Shown here: one piece after another, positions 31,289-37,907 of the stretch
How the letters are laid out: the number at the start of each line of letters is the position of its first letter
How positions within the stretch are numbered: the stretch's first letter is position 1
NCBI RefSeq assembly: GCF_004349235.1
Contig: NZ_SMKY01000060.1
Span: forward strand, 1 to 37,907
Direction of reading: 5' to 3'
Origin: Actinomadura darangshiensis
Lineage (GTDB): Bacteria; Actinomycetota; Actinomycetes; Streptosporangiales; Streptosporangiaceae
DNA length: 37,907 bases
The notes under the pieces: generated by a model
Databases searched by the model: none
What the model was told of the DNA's origin: nothing
The model's input: only the letters and a program-made list of their open reading frames with translations
Program-made: the position numbers and the translations under genes

Positions 31289-31312
31289 ACCAGGGAACAC
31301 GTGCGACCTGGT
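31289..31312. repeat. Inverted repeat before the prim-pol-like gene
   Basis: ACCAGG (31289-31294) and CCTGGT (31307-31312) form a perfect inverted repeat with 12 bases between, ending 17 bp before the chosen start. It may be an operator or the base of an mRNA hairpin near the ribosome site. Confidence 0.35.
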
Positions 31313-31328
31313 GCTTTGGGGGGCGGAG

Positions 31329-31973
31329 ATGCTGGCGGTCTCGGGTAACAAGCGGCAACGGGCGGCGCGCGACCGGATGGCCGCGGCGGCGCGGGAGTAC
31401 GCCGGCCTGGGATGGCCGTGCTTTCCCGGCGCCCATCCACCCGTGGGCGGTGACAGAGCGTGTTCGTGCGACCGGATCGGCTGTCCCGACCCGGCGGCGC
31501 ATCCGGTGTCGGCGGCCTGGGCGCACCAGGCCGGGGTGGACGCGGACGTGATCGAACGGTGGTGGTCGGAGCGTCCGCGGGCCAACATCATCCTGCCGAC
31601 GGGCCGGGTGTTCGACGTGTTCGACGTACCGGCCGCGGCCGGGACCATCGCCCTCGACCGGATCGAGCGGGAAGACCTTCCCGTCGGTCCGGTCGCTTCT
31701 TTCGGGGGCGACCGGCACCTGTTCTTCGTCGCCACCCGCGGCGCGCCCGCCGACGAGGCCGAGTGGTGGTCCTGCCACCTGGACTGCTCCCCGGAGGACG
31801 TCGCCGAGACGCCCGGGATGCGGTGGCACTGCCGTGACAGCTACGTGGTGGCGCCGCCGTCCGTGCTGCCGAACGGGCGTGAGGCGGCGTGGCTGCGCCC
31901 GCCGTCCCGGGATCCGCTCCCGGACCCGCTGCGGCTCCTGGGCGTCCTCTCGGACGCCTGTGAGGGCGTCTAG
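31329..31973 (+). CDS. Single-domain bifunctional primase/polymerase-like protein, probably inactive
   Basis: A 214-residue protein with only a prim-pol N-terminal domain. It shows REYAGLGWPCFPGAHPP, the zinc-type cluster ACSCDRIGCPDPAAHP, TGRVFDVFDVPAAAG where the catalytic DxD is expected, ASFGGDRHLFFVA with the conserved His, and the RDSYVVAPPSVLPNG end. The DxD motif is not kept: the second acid falls on Pro. Small proteins of this kind are common as chromosomal singletons in Streptomyces and relatives, and their role is unknown. ATG 31329 has GGGGGGCGGAG just upstream; a GTG at 31311 would extend it. The stop overlaps the convergent kinase gene in CTAG. Confidence 0.82.
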   Translation: MLAVSGNKRQRAARDRMAAAAREYAGLGWPCFPGAHPPVGGDRACSCDRIGCPDPAAHPVSAAWAHQAGVDADVIERWWSERPRANIILPTGRVFDVFDVPAAAGTIALDRIEREDLPVGPVASFGGDRHLFFVATRGAPADEAEWWSCHLDCSPEDVAETPGMRWHCRDSYVVAPPSVLPNGREAAWLRPPSRDPLPDPLRLLGVLSDACEGV

Positions 31974-33649
31974 CGCGGCACCTTGACGGCGGGCTTGCGG
32001 CCCCACTGGCTGTAGGAGCCGCGCTGCGTCTGGTTGCGGCCCTTCTCGGGCCCCGCGCGCACCCAGAACTTGACCGGGCGGAAGCCCGCGTCGAACTTGA
32101 TGGCGAAGGCGATCTGCTGGGCGCCGGTCTCCTGCGACATCCGCGCGTACATCGGGCCGATGCCGGGGCTCTGCGCCAGCTTCGCCGCCGGCGCCTCGCC
32201 CTGGTAGATCGAGCCGGACCTGGTGAGCCTCGTCGCCGACCGCAGCAGCGTCGTCAGGTTCGCGACGGACGAGCCCTGCCGCACCTGGTCGGCCACCGCC
32301 GGGTAGCCGCGCCCGCCGAGCTGCGTCGGCCGCCACTTCTTGCCGGCGCGGACGTACAGCCGGTCCTGGACGACGACGGCCTGCACGGCCTTGCGGGCCG
32401 AGCCCGTCCCGGCCATCTTCATCGTGTAGGACGGCGACGCGCCCTGCACCAGCCCGAACGTCCCCCGGCCGGTGACGGGGAAGCCGCAGCAGCCCGTCTG
32501 CCGGTAGCTGAACGCGGCGCCGGGCGCCTTCGCGGTGGCCTGGTCGATCCGCGCGATGAGCGGCGCGGGGTCGACGCCGCCGGCCGGGAGCGTCGGCTGC
32601 GGGGTGCTGCTCTGCGCGGGCGTCGGCTCGGGCGGCTGCTTGTCGTCGTTGTTCAGCAGCGTCATCGCGCCCGCACCGCCGGCGGCGACGACCAGCACGG
32701 CGACGGCGGCGAGGATCCAGCGCGCCCGGGATCCGCCGCCGCCCTGCGCGCCCGCGACGATCGGGTTGCGGCCGCTGCTGCGGGACGGCTTCGGCTTCGG
32801 CGGCTCCGGCTGCTGGGCGGCCTGCGTGGCGAGCTCGGTGAGCCGGCCGCGGCCCTGCGCCTCCCAGGACGGCCCGTACGCGGAGACCGCGGCCTCTTCC
32901 AGGGCGGCGAGGTAGTCGGCGGCCGACTTCGGGCGCTTGTCCGGCTCCTTGGCCAGGCCGTGGTGGATCAGTTCGCGCAGCGGCCCGGGCACCTCGTCGG
33001 CGGGGATCGGCGCCTCGCGGTGCTGCCGCGCCATGTTCCGGCCCGTGTACGGCGGATGGCCGGTGAGGCACTCGTAGAAGATCGCGGTGGCCGCGTACAG
33101 GTCGGTGGCGGGGGTGGCGGGCGCGCCGTCCCACAGCTCGGCGGCCGCGTACTGGGGGCCGTGCTGCGCCTCGGTGCCCGCGGGCGCGGTCGCGAAGTCG
33201 GTGAGGCGCGCGTTGCCCTCGCCGTCCACCAGGACGTTCGCCGGGCGCATCGAGCCGTGCACGATGTCGCGCTCGTGCGCCGCCGCCAGCCCGAGGAGCG
33301 TCCCGCCCAGCATGGACAGCGCCGCGAGCGGCCCGGTGGGGCCCTGCGCGGCGAGGACGCGGCGCAGGCTGACGCCGTCGACGCGCTGCATCACGATCGC
33401 CGCGCCGTCCGCGGACTCCACGAAGTCGTAGAAGTCCACCACGTTCGGGTCCTCGAGCTGGGACAGCGGCCGTGCCGCCGCCCGGAAGCGCGTCAGGAAC
33501 GCCTCGTCGGCCGCCAGCGCGCCGTCGAGGTACTTGATCGCGACCTTCGTGCCGGTCGGGTCGTCGACCGCCAGCACCACCCGGCCCGAGGTTCCGCCGC
33601 CCAGCTCCCGCTCGTGGGTGAAGCCCGGGACCGTCCAGCCGTTCACCAC
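31970..33649 (-). CDS. Transmembrane protein-kinase homologue, predicted pseudokinase
   Basis: A 559-residue PknB-type membrane protein. The kinase-like domain (1-280) has a glycine loop LGGGTSGRVVLAV and the VAIK Lys39. The alpha-C Glu is replaced by Ala (FRAAARPL), the catalytic-loop Asp is replaced by Ser133 (DIVHGSMRPANVLV), and DFG reads DFA (151-153). Asn138 and Asp151 remain. These losses point to a pseudokinase. A Pro/Ser linker leads to a membrane helix at about 306-328. An outer domain of about 210 residues has a CC pair (QTGCCGFPV) and a beta-rich pattern recalling LprG/LolA-like lipid-binding proteins. GTG 33649 is the only good start in frame. It diverges from hemL. Confidence 0.9.
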   Translation of the reverse strand: MVNGWTVPGFTHERELGGGTSGRVVLAVDDPTGTKVAIKYLDGALAADEAFLTRFRAAARPLSQLEDPNVVDFYDFVESADGAAIVMQRVDGVSLRRVLAAQGPTGPLAALSMLGGTLLGLAAAHERDIVHGSMRPANVLVDGEGNARLTDFATAPAGTEAQHGPQYAAAELWDGAPATPATDLYAATAIFYECLTGHPPYTGRNMARQHREAPIPADEVPGPLRELIHHGLAKEPDKRPKSAADYLAALEEAAVSAYGPSWEAQGRGRLTELATQAAQQPEPPKPKPSRSSGRNPIVAGAQGGGGSRARWILAAVAVLVVAAGGAGAMTLLNNDDKQPPEPTPAQSSTPQPTLPAGGVDPAPLIARIDQATAKAPGAAFSYRQTGCCGFPVTGRGTFGLVQGASPSYTMKMAGTGSARKAVQAVVVQDRLYVRAGKKWRPTQLGGRGYPAVADQVRQGSSVANLTTLLRSATRLTRSGSIYQGEAPAAKLAQSPGIGPMYARMSQETGAQQIAFAIKFDAGFRPVKFWVRAGPEKGRNQTQRGSYSQWGRKPAVKVPR

Positions 33650-33683
33650 GGTGAAAGCCCATCCCTCCGATGTCGTACTTGGT

Positions 33684-33713
33684 GGAATATCGGCACGTAC
33701 GGCGCGAGGTCAA
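33684..33713 (-). promoter_or_regulatory. Candidate promoter of the kinase homologue
   Basis: On the minus strand TTGACC (33713-33708) is followed 17-18 bp later by GATATTCC (33691-33684), about 35 bp before the GTG start. It lies in the 100-bp divergent gap with hemL. Confidence 0.4.
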
Positions 33714-33749
33714 GGCAAGTCGCCGAACTGCAACTGAGAGACTACAAAA

Positions 33750-35045
33750 GTGACAACCACCGATGCTTCCCAGCAGTTGTTCGACCGTGCCGCCGCGGTG
33801 GTCCCCGGCGGCGTCAACTCGCCGGTGCGGGCCTTCGGCGCCGTCGGCGGGACCCCCCGCTTCATCGCGTCCGCCCGCGGCCCGTACCTGACGGACGCCG
33901 ACGGGAACGAGTACGTCGACCTGGTGTGCTCCTGGGGCCCGATGATCCTCGGGCACGCGCATCCGGCGGTCGTGGAGGCGGTCCGGGACGCGGCGGGACG
34001 CGGCACCTCCTACGGCGCCCCCACGCAGGGCGAGGTGGAGCTCGCCGAGGAGATCGTCGGGCGGACGCCGGCGGCGCGGGTCCGGCTGGTCAACTCGGGC
34101 ACCGAGGCGACGATGTCGGCGATCCGGCTGGCCCGTGGGTTCACCGGCCGCACCAAGATCGTGAAGTTCGCGGGCTGCTACCACGGGCACGTCGACTCGC
34201 TGCTGGCCGCGGCGGGCTCCGGCGTCGCCACGTTCGGGCTGCCCGACACCCCGGGCGTGACCGGCGCGACCACCGCCGACACGCTGATCCTGCCCTACAA
34301 CGACGTCGCGGCCGTGGAGACGGCGTTCGACGAGCACGGCACCGACATCGCCTGCGTCATCACCGAGGCCGTCCCGTGCAACATGGGCGTGATCCCGCCG
34401 CTGGCCGGGTTCAACGCGCTGCTGAAGCGGCTGTGCGAGCGGTACGGGGCGCTGCTGGTCGTCGACGAGGTCCTCACCGGGTTCCGGGCGTCCAGGTCGG
34501 GCTGGTTCGGGATCGAGGGCGTGCCCGGCGACCTGATGACGTTCGGGAAGGTGATGGGCGGCGGGCTGCCCGCCGCCGCGTTCGGCGGGCGCGCCGACAT
34601 CATGGACCACCTCGCCCCCGCCGGGCCCGTCTACCAGGCCGGCACCCTGTCGGGGAACCCGCTCGCCACCGCCGCGGGGATCGCCACGCTGCGGCACGCC
34701 ACGGACGAGGTGTACGCCGCGATCGACCGCTCGGCGGAGATCGTGTCGAAGGCCGCGTCGGAGGCGCTGGAGCGTGAGGGCGTCCCGCACTCGGTGCAGA
34801 ACGCGAGCAACCTGTTCTCCGTCTTCTTCAGCGACGCGCCGGTGGGCGACTTCGCAGCCGCGCAGCGGCAGGACACCAAGGCGTATGCCGCGTTCTTCCA
34901 CGCCGCGCTGGAGCGCGGCGTGTACCTGCCGGCGTCGGCGTACGAGGTGTGGTTCCTGTCGTCCGCGCATGACGAGGAGGCTCTGGGACGCGTTCTCGAC
35001 GCCCTCCCGCACGCGGCCCGCGCCGCCGCGCAGGCGGCGTCCTAG
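33750..35045 (+). CDS. hemL: Glutamate-1-semialdehyde 2,1-aminomutase
   Basis: It turns glutamate-1-semialdehyde into 5-aminolevulinate, between the HemA and HemB steps. The 431-residue PLP enzyme has [60 protein letters not shown] and the Schiff-base Lys in [18 protein letters not shown] (about residue 267). GTG 33750 is preceded by GAGAG at nine bases. It is not inside the rex-hem operon but 2.5 kb after hemB, with the prim-pol-like and kinase genes between. Its TAG stop overlaps the dihydrodipicolinate-synthase-family gene on the other strand in CTAG. Confidence 0.96.
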   Translation: MTTTDASQQLFDRAAAVVPGGVNSPVRAFGAVGGTPRFIASARGPYLTDADGNEYVDLVCSWGPMILGHAHPAVVEAVRDAAGRGTSYGAPTQGEVELAEEIVGRTPAARVRLVNSGTEATMSAIRLARGFTGRTKIVKFAGCYHGHVDSLLAAAGSGVATFGLPDTPGVTGATTADTLILPYNDVAAVETAFDEHGTDIACVITEAVPCNMGVIPPLAGFNALLKRLCERYGALLVVDEVLTGFRASRSGWFGIEGVPGDLMTFGKVMGGGLPAAAFGGRADIMDHLAPAGPVYQAGTLSGNPLATAAGIATLRHATDEVYAAIDRSAEIVSKAASEALEREGVPHSVQNASNLFSVFFSDAPVGDFAAAQRQDTKAYAAFFHAALERGVYLPASAYEVWFLSSAHDEEALGRVLDALPHAARAAAQAAS

Positions 35046-35908
35046 AGGGCCCGGAACGCCTGCAGGGCCTCGGCGACCGATTCGGGACGCGGTGCGTGCA
35101 GGGGAGCGCGCACCGCGGGATCGTCGATCAGCCCTTCCTCGGCCAGGCACGCCTTGAGCACGGACGGGGACGGCTCGCTGAACAGCGCCGACGTCATCGG
35201 CAGCAGCGCGTTGTGGAGTGCCAGCGCCCGCGCCGCGTTCCCGTCACGCGTCGCCTGGGCCATCGCGACGTAGGCGGCCGGCGCGAGGCAGGCGCAGGCC
35301 GCGACGCCGCCGGACGCGCCAAGCTGGAGCATGGGGTAGATGTACGCGTCGTCCCCGCCCAGGACGGCCTTGCCGGGGTTGGAGGCCAGCATGGCGAGGG
35401 TGTCCTGGTCGATCCCGCCCGCGCAGTGCTTCATGCCGACGACGCAGTCGAGGTCGAGGATCTTCAGCAGCGTCTCGGCGGGCAGGTGCCTCCCCGTCCG
35501 GTACGGGATGTTGTACGGGACGAGCGGCACGTCCACGGCGGCGCCGATGGCGGCGAAGTGGTCGATGATCCCCTCGTCGGACGGCCGCAGGTAGTACGGG
35601 ACGACGACGAGCAGCGCGTCGGCCAGCGGGGCGCGCTCGCGGGCCTGCCGGATCGAGTCCTCGGTGCCCATCGTGCCCGCGCCGACCGTCAGCGGGGTCC
35701 CGTGCTCGATGGAGACGGCGCGGCACACCTCCAGGACCGTCCGCTGCTCGGCGGCGCTCAGCATGGCGGCCTCGCCGGTCGTGCCGAGCGCGACGAGCCC
35801 GTCCGCCCCGTTCCGCAGGCAGTGGACGGCGAGGCGTTCGAGCGACTTGGCGTCCACCGCACCGGAGCGGGTGAACGGCGTCACGAGCGACGCGTGGATT
35901 CCGCGCAT
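35042..35908 (-). CDS. Dihydrodipicolinate synthase/N-acetylneuraminate lyase family aldolase
   Basis: A 288-residue class I aldolase. It has the [15 protein letters not shown] substrate loop, [37 protein letters not shown] (with the catalytic Tyr), the Schiff-base Lys in [10 protein letters not shown] near residue 162, and [19 protein letters not shown]. Family members include DapA and several sugar-acid or hydroxyproline aldolases; genuine lysine biosynthesis is not proven by context. ATG 35908 has GAGGTGACACCC upstream, located inside the end of the EamA gene. The two are an operon with 5 bp between them, so it may use or make a solute that the transporter moves. Confidence 0.9.
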   Translation of the reverse strand: MRGIHASLVTPFTRSGAVDAKSLERLAVHCLRNGADGLVALGTTGEAAMLSAAEQRTVLEVCRAVSIEHGTPLTVGAGTMGTEDSIRQARERAPLADALLVVVPYYLRPSDEGIIDHFAAIGAAVDVPLVPYNIPYRTGRHLPAETLLKILDLDCVVGMKHCAGGIDQDTLAMLASNPGKAVLGGDDAYIYPMLQLGASGGVAACACLAPAAYVAMAQATRDGNAARALALHNALLPMTSALFSEPSPSVLKACLAEEGLIDDPAVRAPLHAPRPESVAEALQAFRAL

Positions 35909-35913
35909 GGGTG

Positions 35914-36834
35914 TCACCTCGTTTCGGCGGCCTGCGGGGCGGCCGGAGCGATCCGGATGCGCGACCGCGGCCGGACGCTCCCGGCCGCGACCCCCGCGAT
36001 GATCAGTGCGGCGGCGCCGAGGCGCGTCGCGTCCACGTGCTCGTGCAGGAGAACGCCGGCCGAGAGCAGCCCGAACGGCGGGACGAGCAGCGAGTACATG
36101 GCGACCGTGCTGGCCGCGTACCGGCGCATCAGCCAGCCCCACACGCCGAAGCAGAACAGCGTGGAGATGTAGGCGATGAACGCCATCGAGGCGAGGCCGG
36201 CGAGCGAGATGTTCCGCGCCGCGTCCGGCACGGCGCCCGGCCCCTCGAAGACCAGCGACAGGGCGAACAGCGGGATCGGCGGCACCAGCGACATCCACAC
36301 CATGAACCCGAACGCGTCCACCGGCTTCCTGGTGGACTGGTTCATCCGCCGCATCGCGATGTTCGCCAGGCCCCAGGCGGCCGCGCCGCCGAGGCAGACG
36401 AGGAACGCCGCGACCGGGCTCCCGCCCTCGGCCTGGGCGACGCCGAGCAGCGCGACGCCGCAGAAGGCGACGACCATGCCCGCGATCTGCCGGGCGCCCA
36501 GCCGCTCGTGCAGCAGCAGGCCGGCGAACAGCGCCGTGAAGACCGCCTGCACCTGGAGGACGACCGACGCCAGCCCCGCGGGCATGCCCATGGTCATGCC
36601 GATGAACAGCAGCCCGAACTGCCCGACGCCGAGCGGGACGCCGACCAGGACGAACCAGCGGGCGGCGACCGGCGGCCGGCGGACGAGGAACACCGCGGGC
36701 AGCGCGGCGGCCGTGAACCGCAGCGCGGCCATCAGCAGCGGGGACAGGTCGTCCAGGGCCACCTTGATCGGGACGAAGTTGAAACCCCAGAGCGCGGCGA
36801 TCAGGGTGGCCAGCAGGACGTGGCGCGATCTCAT
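35914..36834 (-). CDS. EamA/DMT-superfamily transporter
   Basis: A 306-residue transporter of the drug/metabolite superfamily with ten helices and two EamA repeats. The start is LLATLIAALWGFNFVPIKVALDDLSPLLMAALRFTAAALPAVFL, and the repeat boundary lies near residue 145. LQVQAVFTALFAGLLLHERL and LLVPPFGLLSAGVLLHEHV are the matching late-repeat signatures. Substrates of this family include amino acids and their derivatives. The longer frame reaching 37581 is only overlap with the LysR gene on the other strand; ATG 36834 is the natural start. It is divergent from the LysR gene, which probably controls it. Confidence 0.92.
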   Translation of the reverse strand: MRSRHVLLATLIAALWGFNFVPIKVALDDLSPLLMAALRFTAAALPAVFLVRRPPVAARWFVLVGVPLGVGQFGLLFIGMTMGMPAGLASVVLQVQAVFTALFAGLLLHERLGARQIAGMVVAFCGVALLGVAQAEGGSPVAAFLVCLGGAAAWGLANIAMRRMNQSTRKPVDAFGFMVWMSLVPPIPLFALSLVFEGPGAVPDAARNISLAGLASMAFIAYISTLFCFGVWGWLMRRYAASTVAMYSLLVPPFGLLSAGVLLHEHVDATRLGAAALIIAGVAAGSVRPRSRIRIAPAAPQAAETR

Positions 36835-36855
36835 GCCCCGATCGTCAGGAAAAAG

Positions 36856-36897
36856 TCGCTTTAGGACAAGCGAGAACTTCTTGACATCTCGCTTTAG
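36856..36897. promoter_or_regulatory. Control region between the EamA and LysR genes
   Basis: AAGCGAGA (36868-36875) and TCTCGCTT (36887-36894) form a perfect inverted repeat with 11 bp between. TCGCTTTAG also occurs twice (36856-36864 and 36889-36897), 33 bp apart. This is a likely LysR binding region. A TAGTAT at 36895-36900 lies six bases before the LysR start codon, as in a leaderless mRNA. Confidence 0.55.
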
Positions 36898-36906
36898 TAT
36901 TGCTTC

Positions 36907-37833
36907 ATGCTTGATCTCGAACGGCTGCGCGCCCTGCATTCGGTCGCGACCTACGGCTCGGTCAGCGCCGCCGCGGACGTCCTGCACGTCACCACCTCCG
37001 CCGTCTCGCAGCAGCTCGCGAAGCTGGAGCGCGAGACCGGCCAGAAGCTCCTGGAGCGCAACGGGCGCGGCGTCCGGCTCACCGACGCCGCCGAGCTGCT
37101 CGTCGCGCACGCCGAGCGGATCCTGTCGCTCGTCGAGCAGGCGCAGGCCGACCTGGAGGCGCACCGCGGCTCCGTCGTCGGCCAGCTCGCCGTCGCCGCG
37201 TTCCCCACCGCGATCCGCGGGCTGATGCCCGCCGCGCTGCACGGGCTCCGCGGCGACCACCCCGACCTGCGCGTCCTGCTCCGCGAGGAGGACCCGATGC
37301 GCAGCATGCCGCTCGTCCTGCGCGGCGACTACGACATGGCCGTCGTCCAGGACTGGAACAACGAGCCGCTGCCGCTCCCCGAGGGCCTGCACAAGGGCGT
37401 GATCTGCGAGGACGTCGCGGACGTGGCGCTGCCCGACGCGCACGACCTCGCCGGCCGCGACACGATCGACCTCAAGGAGCTGGCCGGCGACCCCTGGATC
37501 AGCTCCTCGCAGGACAGCATCTGCTGCGACTGGCTGATCCGGACGCTCCGCGCCATCGACAGCGAGCCCAACATCGACCACATGGCCTACGAGTTCGCGA
37601 CCCAGCTCTCGCTGGTCGCCGCCGGGCTCGGCAACGCGATCCTGCCCCGCCTCGGCCGCTGCGACGTCCCGCCCGGGGTGGCGGTCGTCCCGCTGTCGGC
37701 CCCGCTGGCGCGCCGGGTCTACGCCGTCTGGCGCGAGGAGGCGGCCCGCCGCCCCGCGATCCGCGCCGTCGTCGCCGCCCTGCGCGCCGCAGTCCCGGCC
37801 GGCCCGCCGGCGATCGCGGGCATACCCGGCTGA
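36907..37833 (+). CDS. LysR-family transcriptional regulator
   Basis: A 308-residue regulator. The N-terminal winged helix reads LERLRALHSVATYGSVSAAADVLHVTTSAVSQQLAKLERE (HTH about 4-60), typical of the ArgP/IciA-like half of the family. The rest is the effector-binding PBP-type domain with LAVAAFPTAIRGLMPAALHGL and WISSSQDSICCDWLIRTL. The pair SICCDW might be redox sensitive. It begins at ATG 36907 without a ribosome site; the gene diverges from EamA/aldolase and is the likely regulator of those two genes. A strong hairpin follows the stop. Confidence 0.93.
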   Translation: MLDLERLRALHSVATYGSVSAAADVLHVTTSAVSQQLAKLERETGQKLLERNGRGVRLTDAAELLVAHAERILSLVEQAQADLEAHRGSVVGQLAVAAFPTAIRGLMPAALHGLRGDHPDLRVLLREEDPMRSMPLVLRGDYDMAVVQDWNNEPLPLPEGLHKGVICEDVADVALPDAHDLAGRDTIDLKELAGDPWISSSQDSICCDWLIRTLRAIDSEPNIDHMAYEFATQLSLVAAGLGNAILPRLGRCDVPPGVAVVPLSAPLARRVYAVWREEAARRPAIRAVVAALRAAVPAGPPAIAGIPG

Positions 37834-37843
37834 CCGGTCCGAA

Positions 37844-37890
37844 CCGCCCGCCCGACATGATCGTCATACCGGGCGGTATCGGGCGGGCGG
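37844..37890 (+). terminator. Strong hairpin after the LysR gene
   Basis: CCGCCCGCCCGA (37844-37855) pairs perfectly with TCGGGCGGGCGG (37879-37890) around a 23-base loop that itself contains TACC/GGTA and ATGA/TCAT symmetry. Eleven bases separate the LysR stop from the first arm. Confidence 0.75.
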
Positions 37891-37898
37891 GCGGAGGG

Positions 37899-37907
37899 CT
37901 GTCTCTT
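37899..37907. other. Probable residual Nextera adapter
   Basis: The last nine bases are CTGTCTCTT, the start of the Nextera/Tn5 mosaic-end adapter sequence (CTGTCTCTTATACACATCT, known). They follow the native terminator and end the window, which suggests untrimmed adapter at a contig end rather than genomic sequence. Confidence 0.7.

Noticed and set aside
31230..35150. Very long minus-strand ORF of 1306 codons across the kinase homologue and hemL
   Set aside because: It is an open frame caused by high GC. The kinase homologue and hemL in other frames explain the region with clear motifs; the long frame is Arg/Gly-rich and resembles nothing.

Overview
The window is chromosomal DNA from a very GC-rich, filamentous, probably sporulating actinomycete. 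The evidence is strong G/C bias at third codon positions, GTG and TTG starts, an ortholog of the developmental sigma factor BldN, a BldD-type operator, and a rex-hemACDB cluster under a Rex box. A Thermomonosporaceae or Streptosporangiales member such as Actinomadura is my inference, not something the sequence proves. The last nine bases match the start of the Nextera adapter, so the right edge looks like a contig end.

Layout. 1-3.6 kb: an LCP cell-wall ligase, proline dehydrogenase, proC and a small membrane protein. 3.7-7.1 kb: a small ORF, an HSL-type esterase (minus strand), acuC and a PF15698-like protein. 7.1-10.1 kb: a conserved actinobacterial block made of a BldD box, a small excisionase-like HTH gene, the 32-residue ribosomal protein bS22, an epimerase-like SDR and a PlsC-like acyltransferase. 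From memory, the same gene types in the same order occur at Rv0500-Rv0512 of M. tuberculosis and around SCO3316-SCO3330 of S. coelicolor. 10.1-21.5 kb is accessory: LtrA, an unknown protein, a transmembrane HTH/NBR1-Ig protein, two tandem secreted cysteine proteins, a 15-bp tandem repeat, a DrrAB-like ABC exporter, a SARP/AfsR-like regulator, a decayed fragment of the nearby HAD gene, and a divergent tetR/FAD-monooxygenase pair with two matching operators.

21.5-31.2 kb returns to the conserved block: a HAD-IB phosphatase, a short RsbN-like remnant, bldN, a membrane protein fused to an ABM domain, a glutaredoxin, and then rex-hemA-hemC-hemD-hemB. This last set makes tetrapyrroles from glutamyl-tRNA under NADH/NAD+ control. 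hemL, the remaining step to 5-aminolevulinate, lies at 33.75 kb. Between hemB and hemL sit a prim-pol-like protein and a membrane kinase homologue whose catalytic residues are replaced. The right end holds an EamA transporter and a DHDPS-family aldolase, divergent from a LysR regulator.

The most notable points are the predicted pseudokinase, the cytosol-only RsbN-like ORF after bldN, the BldD box before the BdtA-like gene, the twin TetR operators, the HAD gene remnant flanking the tetR/monooxygenase cassette, and three convergent gene pairs that share a CTAG stop palindrome. No tRNA, rRNA, CRISPR array or intact insertion sequence was seen.
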